56,905 nucleotides of DNA, from positions 1 to 56,905 of the forward strand of contig JAOUHV010000014.1 of NCBI GenBank assembly GCA_029884425.1, given 5' to 3'. This stretch comes from Gammaproteobacteria bacterium. Lineage in GTDB: Bacteria > Pseudomonadota > Gammaproteobacteria > S012-40. Positions 47,720 to 56,616 of this stretch are shown here, in pieces. Position 1 is the stretch's first letter. Every line of letters starts with the position of its first letter. The notes beneath the pieces were generated by a model. The model did not search any database. It saw nothing but the letters and a program-made list of their open reading frames with translations, and was not told the origin of the DNA. A program made the translations under genes and the position numbers.

Positions 47720-48301
47720 ATGGAAAAACCAACGCCTGATTCATCAATCTCACCCGAGCGACATTCTATAAAATCAGATCGCCCGCCACATTTGCTATCC
47801 AGCTTTATGTTTAGATTTTCGTTGCTGTTGATTATCTGGTTGACTATCAGCGGCAGTATTCATTCTCTATGGTTCGGCCTCCCGCTGGCCGTGATTTCCA
47901 GCTATCTCAGCATACGCTTTAGTCCATCCACTTACCGTCTTCGACTTATTCCTTCCATTCTTTTCATTCCTTTTTTTCTGCGCGAATCGATACGCGGAGG
48001 ATTCGACGTTGCACGTCGTGCATTTTCAATAAAGCCCGTGGTCAATCCGGCATTTACAGACTATCCATTGTCCTTGCCCGAGGGCGCACCACGGATTCTG
48101 TTTGCCAACATCATCAGCCTGCTACCAGGGACTCTGGGCACTGGCTTCCAGGGAAACAGCCTGCGGATTCATGTTCTCGACAGTTCAACCAACATTACTT
48201 CTGAGCTGAAGTCTCTGGAAACACGGATTGCCGCAATTTACGCAATTGATTTCGTCATGCAACAAAACCCAAATCAGGAAAATGCCCATGAAACATTTTA
48301 A
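47720..48301 (+). CDS. mrpE: Mrp-type antiporter subunit E
   Basis: A 193-residue membrane protein. An unusual ~28-residue hydrophilic N-terminus precedes two or three membrane helices and the MrpE soluble end: N-I-I-S-L-L-P-G-T-L-G-T then L-R-I-H-V-L-D. The subunit belongs to the multi-protein Na+/H+ antiporter (MbhA in archaeal hydrogenase). It starts 47 bases after the ATPase and overlaps the UspA gene start by 14 bases. Confidence 0.85.
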   Translation: MEKPTPDSSISPERHSIKSDRPPHLLSSFMFRFSLLLIIWLTISGSIHSLWFGLPLAVISSYLSIRFSPSTYRLRLIPSILFIPFFLRESIRGGFDVARRAFSIKPVVNPAFTDYPLSLPEGAPRILFANIISLLPGTLGTGFQGNSLRIHVLDSSTNITSELKSLETRIAAIYAIDFVMQQNPNQENAHETF

Positions 48302-49262
48302 AAACATCCTGTTCGTCACAGAACCTGAAGTCGACAATGGCCTGGCACTGGAGCGTACAATCGACCTCGCCAGGGACAATCAGGCAAAGCTGACAGTGAT
48401 CGATGTTATCGACAACTCTCCCAGTGGACTCAGTGCCATTCCCCACGGATTTACCGCGCAGACACTGCAGCAGGCATTCGCTGAAGAACGGAAGGAACAG
48501 CTGGATAAATTACTGGAGTTTGCAAGCAAAAAACTGAACATCAACACCGTCATCACCTCCGGCATACCTTACCTTGAAGTAGTCAACCGGGTTTTGGAGG
48601 GAGATTATGACCTGGTCATCAAACCCGCATACATCAGTGACGGCCTGAACACACGCCTGTTCGGTGGAACAGATTTTCACCTGCTAAGAAAATGCCCCAT
48701 TCCGGTTTGGTTGATGAAAACTGAAAAGGATACAAAGATCAAAAAAATTCTCGCGGCCATTGATATTGGCCATGAAGGCGAAAACGAATCCGGCAATGCT
48801 CTTGGCCTGCAAATCATGGAGCTTGCCAGTTCACAGGCGCTGGCTGAATTCGCTGAATTGCATATTGTACATGCATGGGAAGTATTCGGAGAAAACATGC
48901 TGCGCCACGGACGCGGAAGCATATCGCCGGAAGAAGTAAATAGATACGTGGATGAAGAGGAAAAACGTCACCACCAATGGGTAGAAAAAGTTTACCATAC
49001 CTCGATCAGAAATCTGGGTGAAGATGCATTGACTTACCTTAAACCAAAAATCCACTTGCCCAAGGGGGTACCCAAAAAAGTTATTCCCAAACTGGTGAAG
49101 GAGATGGATATTGATCTGGTCGTCATGGGAACGGTGGCACGCACCGGCATTCCCGGATTTTTCATGGGCAACACGGCAGAGAGTATTCTTCAGAGCATCA
49201 ACTGTTCGGTACTGGCAGTAAAGCCTGACGGATTTGTCAGCCCGGTAACCAAAAGCCGCTAA
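48288..49262 (+). CDS. Tandem universal-stress protein (UspA) inside the Mrp operon
   Basis: A 324-residue protein with two UspA domains: residues ~1-135 (F-K-N-I-L-F-V-T-E) and ~145-315 (K-I-L-A-A-I-D-I-G-H). The second ends with D-L-V-V-M-G-T-V-A-R-T-G-I-P-G-F-F-M-G-N-T-A-E, the G-x2-G-x9-G-(S/T)-type ATP site of ATP-binding USPs. Such tandem proteins often bind nucleotides and regulate transporters. Lying between mrpE and mrpF with overlaps or a 3-base gap, it probably tunes this complex. ATG 48288 chosen over 48282 on spacing to AGGA. Confidence 0.88.
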   Translation: MKHFKNILFVTEPEVDNGLALERTIDLARDNQAKLTVIDVIDNSPSGLSAIPHGFTAQTLQQAFAEERKEQLDKLLEFASKKLNINTVITSGIPYLEVVNRVLEGDYDLVIKPAYISDGLNTRLFGGTDFHLLRKCPIPVWLMKTEKDTKIKKILAAIDIGHEGENESGNALGLQIMELASSQALAEFAELHIVHAWEVFGENMLRHGRGSISPEEVNRYVDEEEKRHHQWVEKVYHTSIRNLGEDALTYLKPKIHLPKGVPKKVIPKLVKEMDIDLVVMGTVARTGIPGFFMGNTAESILQSINCSVLAVKPDGFVSPVTKSR

Positions 49263-49265
49263 CGC

Positions 49266-49556
49266 ATGACTTTCTTTTACCTGATCTGTGCCTGCATTCT
49301 GCTAGTGACACTGGTTGCCGGCTTGTGGCGGGTACAAGCCGGCCCCAGCCCGGCAGATCGCATGATGGCAGCGCAACTGTTTGGCACCACCGCCGTTGCT
49401 ATCCTGCTGCTGCTCGCACAGGCATTGAGTCAGCCGGTATTGCGAAATATCGCACTGGTTTTTGCGTTACTGGCCGCAGTCACAGTAATCGCATTTGTCC
49501 GTCGCTCCCTGGTACATCTGCACGCTGGCTCCCAGCCAGAAAACGACGAGGGATGA
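49266..49556 (+). CDS. mrpF: Mrp-type antiporter subunit F
   Basis: A 96-residue protein with three membrane helices and the family segment R-V-x-x-G-P-S-x-A-D-R-M-M-A between the first two. Small subunit of the Mrp complex (MbhB equivalent). Full length. Confidence 0.9.
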   Translation: MTFFYLICACILLVTLVAGLWRVQAGPSPADRMMAAQLFGTTAVAILLLLAQALSQPVLRNIALVFALLAAVTVIAFVRRSLVHLHAGSQPENDEG

Positions 49557-49560
49557 CAAC

Positions 49561-49872
49561 ATGATTGTCGATATAGCAAGTATGTTGTTAATCGTCACCG
49601 GCATGTTTTTTTTCGTCGCCGGCACCTTGGGGCTGCTGCGTTTTCCCGATGTCTACACACGTTTGCATGCATTAACCAAGGCTGACAATGTCGGCCTTGG
49701 TTTTGTTGTATGCGGTCTTTGTTTACAAACGAATTCGCTATCAACTGTGGGCTTGTTGATATTTATCTGGCTGCTGGTCATGCTGTCAGGGGCCAGCGCC
49801 AGCCAGCTGGTGGCACAAGCCGCATCACATTCCCCTGACAGTGATTCGCCAGGCGACAAGGTAAAAAAATGA
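49561..49872 (+). CDS. mrpG: Mrp-type antiporter subunit G
   Basis: A 103-residue protein with three membrane helices and the G-T-L-G-L-L-R-F-P-D-V-Y-T-R-L-H-A-L-T-K motif of MrpG (MbhC equivalent). ATG 49561 is 4 bases after the mrpF stop; the longer frame from 49495 is ignored. Overlaps the next gene by 4 bases. Confidence 0.92.
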   Translation: MIVDIASMLLIVTGMFFFVAGTLGLLRFPDVYTRLHALTKADNVGLGFVVCGLCLQTNSLSTVGLLIFIWLLVMLSGASASQLVAQAASHSPDSDSPGDKVKK

Positions 49873-50141
49873 CCAGCAATTCCTTGCTGTTTTTTTTCGA
49901 TGCGCTTCTGGTAGTGACACTGCTCTGGCTGGCGTGGCAGAGCATGTCCTCTCGCGATCTGTTCAGAGGCATTGTTTCTTTCATTGCCTTTGGTCTGTTG
50001 CTGGCACTGATCTGGGTACGACTGGATGCGCCTGATGTGGCACTGGCCGAGGCCGCCATCGGAGCAGGGCTCAGCGGCGCACTGCTGCTGACTGCACTGT
50101 CCCGACTGGAGAGCAGCGCAAAGGAAAAAAAGGATGAATAG
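49869..50141 (+). CDS. MbhD-like subunit (DUF4040; part of classical MrpA)
   Basis: A 90-residue protein with three membrane helices and the signature D-A-P-D-V-A-L-A-E-A-A-I-G-A-G-L of the MbhD/MrpA C-terminal domain. In classical Mrp operons this piece is fused to the NuoL-like MrpA; here it is a free subunit, as in archaeal Mbh hydrogenase. Overlaps mrpB by 8 bases. Confidence 0.85.
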   Translation: MTSNSLLFFFDALLVVTLLWLAWQSMSSRDLFRGIVSFIAFGLLLALIWVRLDAPDVALAEAAIGAGLSGALLLTALSRLESSAKEKKDE

Positions 50142-50802
50142 AATTTCTTCCGTTGTTCTGTTGTTGCTGCTTGCATCACTGGCGCTGATACTTGGCCTCG
50201 CCGTCATTTCACTTGCACAACCGTCCTCCGGCATCGGGCAGCTGGTCAACATGCAAATGAGCAACAGTGGCGTTGATCATCCGGTAACTGCGGTACTGCT
50301 GAATTTTCGCGGATATGACACCTTGCTGGAAATGGCGGTGCTGTTATTGGCTGTCATCGCGGTGTGGTCGCTGGGTTCACGTTCTTCACCACAGCAAACT
50401 CCGAGCAATCATTCCAATCCAATACTGCTGGCACTGTTTCGCATGCTGACACCGCTGATGATTGTTGTTGCCGGATATCTGCTATGGGTTGGTGCCCACG
50501 CGCCCGGAGGCGCATTTCAAGCCGGGTCGATACTGGCCGCCGCTGGCGTATTGGCCCTGCTCTACGACCAACGCCTGGCTGGTCGGTTGAGCAGTTGGTC
50601 GTTGCGTTTTTCCCTGATCCTGGGCTGCGCCATGTTTGTCGCGGTTGCGACGGGTGTGATGCTTGGTGGTGCGCATCTATTGCAGTATCCCCTGCCCTGG
50701 GCCGGTTCATTGATTCTGCTGATCGAACTGGCGGCAACGATTTCCATCGGTCTGACACTGACCGCGCTGTTTTACGGCACCAGCACGGGAGAACGGCCAT
50801 GA
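50134..50802 (+). CDS. mrpB: Fused MbhE-MrpB type subunit
   Basis: A 222-residue membrane protein. The first ~80 residues resemble MbhE (membrane helix, L-L-N-F-R-G-Y-D-T-L-L-E turn), and the rest is a MnhB/MrpB domain (L-x-P-L-M-I-V-V-A-G-Y-L-L-W-V-G-A-H-x-P-G-G-A-F-Q-A-G). So two archaeal Mbh subunits, E and F, are joined in one chain. ATGA overlap with mrpC. Confidence 0.87.
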   Translation: MNRISSVVLLLLLASLALILGLAVISLAQPSSGIGQLVNMQMSNSGVDHPVTAVLLNFRGYDTLLEMAVLLLAVIAVWSLGSRSSPQQTPSNHSNPILLALFRMLTPLMIVVAGYLLWVGAHAPGGAFQAGSILAAAGVLALLYDQRLAGRLSSWSLRFSLILGCAMFVAVATGVMLGGAHLLQYPLPWAGSLILLIELAATISIGLTLTALFYGTSTGERP

Positions 50803-51110
50803 GTCAGGAAATACTCTATGCCCTTGCCGGTGTCGGACTGTTTGTACTGGGCCTGCATGGATTAATCGTGTACGCGCATTTGCTAAGAAAAATACTCGCG
50901 CTGAATATCATGGGCAGCGGTGTATTTCTTGTTTTGATCGCGCTTGGCCGCCGGTCGGCAGTCGCCGATCCTGTCCCTGATGCCATGGTAATCACCGGCA
51001 TTGTGGTCACGGTTTCTGCCACAGCGCTGGCGCTGGTGTTGTTGCTTCGCCTGAAAGAGATGACCGGACACACCGACCTGGAACAGAACGACCGCCACCA
51101 TGAACAATGA
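50799..51110 (+). CDS. mrpC: Mrp-type antiporter subunit C (NuoK-like)
   Basis: A 103-residue protein with three membrane helices and the NuoK-like pattern (L-L-R-K-I-L-A-L-N-I-M-G-S-G-V-F and D-A-M-V-I-T-G-I-V-V). Equivalent of MbhG and of NuoK in complex I. A longer frame starting at 50364 overlaps mrpB and is not the gene. Overlaps mrpD by 11 bases. Confidence 0.88.
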   Translation: MSQEILYALAGVGLFVLGLHGLIVYAHLLRKILALNIMGSGVFLVLIALGRRSAVADPVPDAMVITGIVVTVSATALALVLLLRLKEMTGHTDLEQNDRHHEQ

Positions 51111-52554
51111 GTTCATCCTGTCTCACTGGATTGTCTGGATTATTCTAATCCCACTGATCGGTGCCATGTTGTGTTTCATGGCACCAAGGCGAGCAGGCAT
51201 GTTGGGTTTGTCCGCCGCCATCGCGACCGCCATCGCCTCAGTTGCCCTGTATCTGCAGCTGCTGGACAACGGTCCACTGCGTTACGCCGTCGGAGGATGG
51301 GGCGCGCCACTGGGCATTGAGCTTTACGCCGATGGCTTGAGTGTATTGATGCTGCTGATGAGTGCGCTGGTGGGACTGGGCGTCAGTCTGTACGCCCTGA
51401 GGTATTTCAAACACGATGCCCAACCCGCCGGTTTCTGGCCGTTGTGGTTGATGATGTGGACTGGCCTGAATGCACTGTTTCTGGCGTCGGACATTTTCAA
51501 TCTCTACGTCACGCTGGAATTGATCGGACTGTCAGCGGTTGCATTGGTTGCACTGGCCGGTAATCGTCATGCCCTGAGTGGCGCCATGCGTTATTTGCTG
51601 GTCAGCCTGCTGGCTTCCTTATGTTATCTGCTGGGCGTGGTTTTGCTCTATCACGCCTTTGGCACCGTGGATATTCAGCTACTCGGCATGGCGATGAAAG
51701 CCAGTCCTGCCAGCTATGCCGCACTGGGATTGATGGTTGGCGGTTTGCTGCTGAAAAGTGCCCTGTTCCCGTTTCATTTCTGGCTGCCTCCCGCCCACGC
51801 CAGCGCACCAACACCGGTCAGCGCGCTGCTTTCCGCGCTGGTGGTAAAGGCGTCTTTTTATCTGTTGCTGCGCTTGTGGTTTGATGTTTTTCCCGCAGCC
51901 AATGTGGATTTTGGCTGGCTGCTGGGCACGCTGGGTGCGCTGGCCATCCTCTGGGGCTCCGTTCAGGCACTACGCCAGAGCAGACTGAAAATGCTGATTG
52001 CCTACTCCACGGTCGCCCAGCTGGGTTACTTGTTTATTCCGTTTGCCTTGCTCAGTCCGCAGGCATGGCAAGGTGGAATTTATTTTGTACTGTCACATGC
52101 ACTGGCCAAGGCGGCGATGTTCATGGCCGCTGGCAATATTCTCAAATTTAGCGGTCACGATCGCATTACCGATCTTGATCGTATCGCACAACGTCTGCCC
52201 ATCACCATGACCGCATTTTGCCTCGCCGGTGTCAGCCTGATGGGATTGCCGCCCAGTGGCGGTTTTATCGCGAAGTGGTTGATGCTCGATGCGGCACTCA
52301 CGCATCAACAATGGATGTGGGCGCTGGTCATGATCGTCGGTGGACTGCTGGCCGCTGCCTATGTTTTCAAAGTGGTCGGCTACGCCTTCACCAAAGCGGA
52401 TGTTCAGGATAACAAACCCGCGGAATCCATTCCGGCGTTGATGGAGTGGGCACCTCTGGCACTGGCCGTAACCGCTATTCTGCTAGGCTTGAATGCAAAC
52501 TATCCCATGGCACTGCTGTCCATTGGCAATCCGCTTGCGGGAGTCTCGCCATGA
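51100..52554 (+). CDS. mrpD: Mrp-type antiporter subunit D (NuoM/N-like)
   Basis: A 484-residue protein of about 14 membrane helices. The conserved proton-channel residues are present: Glu in F-N-L-Y-V-T-L-E-L, Lys in L-L-K-S-A-L-F-P-F-H-F-W-L-P and Lys in L-V-V-K-A-S-F. It conducts H+ (or Na+) in the complex (MbhH equivalent). ATGA overlap with the next gene. First of three consecutive antiporter-like subunits. Confidence 0.9.
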   Translation: MNNEFILSHWIVWIILIPLIGAMLCFMAPRRAGMLGLSAAIATAIASVALYLQLLDNGPLRYAVGGWGAPLGIELYADGLSVLMLLMSALVGLGVSLYALRYFKHDAQPAGFWPLWLMMWTGLNALFLASDIFNLYVTLELIGLSAVALVALAGNRHALSGAMRYLLVSLLASLCYLLGVVLLYHAFGTVDIQLLGMAMKASPASYAALGLMVGGLLLKSALFPFHFWLPPAHASAPTPVSALLSALVVKASFYLLLRLWFDVFPAANVDFGWLLGTLGALAILWGSVQALRQSRLKMLIAYSTVAQLGYLFIPFALLSPQAWQGGIYFVLSHALAKAAMFMAAGNILKFSGHDRITDLDRIAQRLPITMTAFCLAGVSLMGLPPSGGFIAKWLMLDAALTHQQWMWALVMIVGGLLAAAYVFKVVGYAFTKADVQDNKPAESIPALMEWAPLALAVTAILLGLNANYPMALLSIGNPLAGVSP

Positions 52555-54041
52555 GCACCTTGCTGCCCCTGTTGCTGCTCGCCAGTTCGCTGATTCCGGG
52601 TTTGATTATTTTTTTCCTCAACGAAGAACAGGTACGCCTGCGCATTACGCTGAATATGGCAGGCGCGATAATCAAACTCGCACTGGTGCTGCTGATGGTG
52701 TGGGGCGTTTATCACGGCCAGAGTTATGAAGCCCGTCTGCCGCTGCTGCCGGGGCTGGAGCTGGCATTACATGCCGATGCACTGGCACTGCTGTTTGTGG
52801 TGCTGTCCTCGGTGTTGTGGCTGGTGACAACGGTGTATGCCATCGGTTATCTGGAAGACTCGCCCAACCGCAGCCGATTTTTCGGTTTTTTCAGTCTGTG
52901 CGTAACGGCCACCGTCGGTGTTGCCCTGTCGGACAATCTCATTACCTTCCTGCTGTTCTACGAACTGCTGACCCTGAGCACCTATCCGCTGATCATTCAT
53001 CGTGGCACCGAAGTAGCGCGCAAGGCTGCCAAGGTCTATCTGTTTTACACCTTGGTCGGTGGCGCATTGTTGCTGCTGGCCACGGTCTGGCTCTACACCG
53101 TTGCCGGCACGCTGAGTTTTACGCCAAAAGGGTTTCTTGCAGGAATAGACCCGCAGCATCACAATGTGCTGGTGGCTATTTTTGTATTGCTGATCGCCGG
53201 TTTTGGCGTCAAGGCAGCGATTATTCCCCTGCATGGCTGGCTGCCCAAGGCGATGGTGGCAGCGGCACCGGTCAGTGCCCTGCTGCATGCGGTGGCCGTC
53301 GTCAAAGCCGGTGCCTTTGGCATTGTGAGAGTCATTCATGAAGTCTATGGCGTAGCGTTTGCCAGCAGCCTGGGGCTGTTAATGCCACTGGCGCTGCTCG
53401 CTGCAGCCACCATCATCTACGGCTCCATTCGTGCCTTGTATCAAGACGACCTGAAACGTCGTCTGGCCTATTCCACGATCAGCCAGGTTTCCTACATCAT
53501 ACTGGGCAGCGCTATCGCCGGACCGGTTGCAGCCATTGGTGGCATCGTTCATCTGGTACATCAGGGGCTGATGAAAATCACCTTGTTCTTTTGCGCGGGC
53601 AATCTTGCCGAAACGCTGGGCATTCACAAAATCAGCGAAATGAATGGCGTAGGCCGACGCATGCCGTGGACCATGGCGGCGTTTACCCTGGCAGCGCTGG
53701 GCATGATAGGTGTGCCGCCGCTGGCCGGTTTTATCAGCAAATGGTATCTGGGTGTGGGCGCGCTGGAAGCGGATCAGGGCTGGGTTATCTGGATATTGAT
53801 GGGCTCCAGTGTGCTTAACGCTGCGTATTTTCTTCCCATCCTTCATGCGGCATGGTTTAAACCACCTTCACCCGTCTGGCCGGCCGAGCGACATTTTGGC
53901 AACAAAGAAACCGCCTGGGCGTTACTGCTGCCGCCGCTGATCACTGCTTTGTTTTCACTGGCCACGGGGTTGTTTGCCAATACTGAATTCAGTCCCTTGC
54001 AGTGGGCCATATTCATCTCCGCGCTGGAGTTCAAGCCATGA
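52551..54041 (+). CDS. Second antiporter-like subunit (NuoM/MrpD family)
   Basis: A 496-residue protein of about 14 membrane helices with the same key residues as MrpD: Glu in F-L-L-F-Y-E-L-L, Lys in G-V-K-A-A-I-I-P-L-H-G-W-L-P and L-L-H-A-V-A-V-V-K-A-G. A paralogue, probably a second proton channel. The ATG at 52551 overlaps the mrpD stop; the frame from 52446 is spurious. Which of this and its neighbour replaces MrpA (NuoL) is unclear. Confidence 0.87.
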   Translation: MSTLLPLLLLASSLIPGLIIFFLNEEQVRLRITLNMAGAIIKLALVLLMVWGVYHGQSYEARLPLLPGLELALHADALALLFVVLSSVLWLVTTVYAIGYLEDSPNRSRFFGFFSLCVTATVGVALSDNLITFLLFYELLTLSTYPLIIHRGTEVARKAAKVYLFYTLVGGALLLLATVWLYTVAGTLSFTPKGFLAGIDPQHHNVLVAIFVLLIAGFGVKAAIIPLHGWLPKAMVAAAPVSALLHAVAVVKAGAFGIVRVIHEVYGVAFASSLGLLMPLALLAAATIIYGSIRALYQDDLKRRLAYSTISQVSYIILGSAIAGPVAAIGGIVHLVHQGLMKITLFFCAGNLAETLGIHKISEMNGVGRRMPWTMAAFTLAALGMIGVPPLAGFISKWYLGVGALEADQGWVIWILMGSSVLNAAYFLPILHAAWFKPPSPVWPAERHFGNKETAWALLLPPLITALFSLATGLFANTEFSPLQWAIFISALEFKP

Positions 54042-55795
54042 TCATCTCCGGATACTGGCTGACATTGCTGCCATTGATTCCACTGGTGAGCGCATGTTCA
54101 TTGTTGATGTTTGCCGCCAGCAAAAAAGTACGCATGTTTCTGGCCGTGTGCAGCACAATGCCGGCACTGGTTATCGCCTTGCTGCCGGCAGAATATACCA
54201 GCGTCCAGGTGTCCGGCTTGCTGCTGGGAACACACTTTGCGCTGAATGACAGTGATGGTCTTTTTTTGCTGCTGACTGCATTTGTCTGGCTAATCGCGAC
54301 GCTGTACTCCAGGCAATATTTTTCATCATCACAACGATGCGGCTTTACTGTTCTTTTCCTGTTCACCATGGCAGGGAATATGGGAGCAATAGTTGCCGAT
54401 GACATTCTCGCCTTCTATTTCTTTTTTGCCTTGATGAGTTTTTCCGCGTACGGACTGCTGATCCACAACCGTACACCACAAGCGATGAGAGCTGGCCGCA
54501 TCTATATGATCTTTGTGCTGTTGGGTGAAGTCATGTTACTCAGCGCACTGATGCTCGCCGCCAGTTCGACACAAACCAGCGATTTTGATTCCTTCCGCAA
54601 TGCGCTGCTCATCTCCCAGCATCGCGATCTGATCATACTGTTGCTTGTCATGGGACTGGGTATCAAAACCGGTCTGCCCGGCCTGCATTTCACACTGCCA
54701 CTGACTTATGGCACCGCGCCGCTGCCGGTGACGTTAGTGCTGGCCGGCGCCATGGTTAATGTCGGCCTGCTGGGCTGGCTGCAACTGTTGCCACTGGGGC
54801 AGATTGCTCTTGCCGGTTGGAGCACAATAATGATGTCACTGGGCATCTGCGCCATGTTTTTTGGCGTGGTGTTTGGTTTAATGCAGCGCGAAAACAAAAC
54901 CCTGCTGGCCTACTCCAGTATCAGCCAGATGGGCATCGCAACCTTGGCCATTGGGTTTGCACTGGCTGCACCACAGACCTGGCCGGGCGTACTCATGGCA
55001 ATCAGCATCTTCGTGGTTCATCATGGTCTGGCCAAGACCGCGTTATTTGCTGGACTGGAAACCGTACAGCAACAGCGTAATAAGACCTACTGGAAATATT
55101 TATTCGCGCTTGGCCTGTTGTTGCCCGCACTGACGCTGGCGGGTGCGCCCATGAGCAGTGGCATGCTGGCCAAGTTGATGCTGAAAAATGAAATGTACCC
55201 GCCCGTTGTATTTGGGGGATGGACGCTGAATGACATTCTCACTGCCAGCAGCATTGCGACAACATTGTTGATGGCAAGATTTGTTTACCTGGCCTGGCCA
55301 CTTTTTTCAGATTCAGGCAATCCAGAAAGACAGGTTACTGAAAACAGATTTTATTGGCCGTGGGCCGCGCTGCTAATCGCGTCACTGACAACCGTCTGGT
55401 TTATTCCACAGACAGCAAATATAGATGTATTTTCCCTGTCACTGTGGTGGCAATCGGCATGGCCAATATTGTGCGGAGTAGGCGTGGCGTACATCGCGGT
55501 AAATAGTGCTCGAACATGGAAGTTCAGGATTCCGCAAATCCCCTCGGGAGATGCACTGATACTAATTGAGCTGACAGTTCAGTATTTAGGTAAAATTCAA
55601 CGATCTTCAGTTATGAATAAATTATGCACGTCACTGGATAGCAACCCAGTTCAGAAGATTCACAGACGGATTGTTAATGCCCTTCAAGCACTCGACCTTA
55701 TCGAAAACAAAATAGCAAACTGGGCAATCCCCGCCACGCTATTGGTGCTATTCATTGTTCTCCTGATTGGCGTAGCTTACGCCGGGGAACTCTAG
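54038..55795 (+). CDS. Third antiporter-like subunit, degenerate ion path
   Basis: A 585-residue homologue of the two genes before it, with about 14 membrane helices plus a C-terminal extension ending in another membrane helix (about 558-580). The helix that should carry Glu reads F-Y-F-F-F-A-L-M-S-F, so Glu is replaced by Ala. The first Lys is kept (G-I-K-T-G-L-P), but the second reads M-V-N-V-G, with Asn for Lys. It is therefore unlikely to be a full proton channel and may be structural. ATGA overlap with its upstream neighbour. Last gene of the cation operon. Confidence 0.83.
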   Translation: MIISGYWLTLLPLIPLVSACSLLMFAASKKVRMFLAVCSTMPALVIALLPAEYTSVQVSGLLLGTHFALNDSDGLFLLLTAFVWLIATLYSRQYFSSSQRCGFTVLFLFTMAGNMGAIVADDILAFYFFFALMSFSAYGLLIHNRTPQAMRAGRIYMIFVLLGEVMLLSALMLAASSTQTSDFDSFRNALLISQHRDLIILLLVMGLGIKTGLPGLHFTLPLTYGTAPLPVTLVLAGAMVNVGLLGWLQLLPLGQIALAGWSTIMMSLGICAMFFGVVFGLMQRENKTLLAYSSISQMGIATLAIGFALAAPQTWPGVLMAISIFVVHHGLAKTALFAGLETVQQQRNKTYWKYLFALGLLLPALTLAGAPMSSGMLAKLMLKNEMYPPVVFGGWTLNDILTASSIATTLLMARFVYLAWPLFSDSGNPERQVTENRFYWPWAALLIASLTTVWFIPQTANIDVFSLSLWWQSAWPILCGVGVAYIAVNSARTWKFRIPQIPSGDALILIELTVQYLGKIQRSSVMNKLCTSLDSNPVQKIHRRIVNALQALDLIENKIANWAIPATLLVLFIVLLIGVAYAGEL

Positions 55796-55912
55796 AAATG
55801 AATGCTCCTGATTTAGGGGGGAGTTACACAACCACCTAATTAGGCAGGGCCTGATCCTCCCCCGATACAATGGACACACCCGCTGTCAAGCATACCGCTC
55901 CTCATATTCCAC

Positions 55913-56386
55913 TTACAATACTTGTGAATATAGTATCCACCCGGCATAAAGGCCTAACCCAAAAATGCTGTGCATAGACAAATTAAGAATTCTTACAACA
56001 TTTGGTTTCGGTGCTAAACGAGCGAAACACCCTAACCCCAGCCCAGGTTGAAGAACGAACCATGGCACTAATACAGTCACCAAACCGAATCCTATTGCTG
56101 ACATAGCACTAGGATTGCCTTGAACGATAAGCATATACGCAAACCCGTAGCTTATACCAATAGCGTAATGAAGAACCCACCCAATAGTTAATTCATGCTT
56201 GATTCTGGTACTACGTGAAATAGGACTGTGTATAAACTTACCTTTTGGCAAGTGGCCAAACCATCGCCCGACCATTCCCCAATTAGTAGTGGGAAGTTTG
56301 AAGCCCCTACTCAATATCTCTGCCCATATGTCTATCGCGGCAGTTCCAACTACACCAATTACTATCGATATTAATACTAGCTCCAT
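55913..56386 (-). CDS. DUF2938 membrane protein
   Basis: A 157-residue membrane protein with four or five helices. The N-terminus G-V-V-G-T-A-A-I-D-I-W-A and N-W-G-M-V-G-R-W-F-G-H, then G-W-V-L-H-Y-A-I-G-I, are the DUF2938 pattern. Function unknown. Convergent with the cation operon, and next to mobile-element debris. Confidence 0.82.
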   Translation of the reverse strand: MELVLISIVIGVVGTAAIDIWAEILSRGFKLPTTNWGMVGRWFGHLPKGKFIHSPISRSTRIKHELTIGWVLHYAIGISYGFAYMLIVQGNPSAMSAIGFGLVTVLVPWFVLQPGLGLGCFARLAPKPNVVRILNLSMHSIFGLGLYAGWILYSQVL

Positions 56387-56461
56387 AAATTCCTACTTCA
56401 CTATATTGTAAGGGGATAACGCCTAGCATCATCCTACCATTGCAGCGGTGAGAAGCTTGCG

Positions 56462-56551
56462 CTATGCAAGCGCAAACGAACGCCGCGGAAATGGGATTAC
56501 CCACCTGTAGAGTATGAAAATCGTTACCAAGAACGGCTGGTAAGTGTCTGA
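56462..56551 (+). pseudogene. IS3-family transposase C-terminal remnant
   Basis: A short frame ends P-P-V-E-Y-E-N-R-Y-Q-E-R-L-V-S-V followed by TGA (56549-56551), preceded by K-R-K-R-T-P. This is the shape of the extreme C-terminus of many IS3-group transposases (S-P-x-x-Y-E-x-R). The rest of the gene is absent upstream, where DUF2938 begins. Confidence 0.5.
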
Positions 56552-56575
56552 AGAACTGGTGGCGACTTCATGACT

Positions 56576-56606
56576 GGCCGTCGAAAGATACTTCGACGGC
56601 CTTTGT
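56576..56606 (+). terminator. Perfect 10-bp hairpin with T-rich tail
   Basis: GGCCGTCGAA pairs with TTCGACGGCC around a 6-base loop, followed by TTTGTTT on the plus strand. It probably belonged to the lost gene to its left; it now has no clear client. Confidence 0.65.
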
Positions 56607-56616
56607 TTGAGGGTGG

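Noticed and set aside
50364-51110. 248-residue frame extending mrpC upstream
   Set aside because: The upstream part overlaps mrpB in another frame; ATG 50799 in an ATGA overlap gives a standard MrpC length.
55796-55912. Attachment-site repeat of the tRNA-Asn end to the right of the cation operon
   Set aside because: I looked for the TTCGAGTCCAGTTCGAGGA sequence between 55796 and the window end and did not find it.
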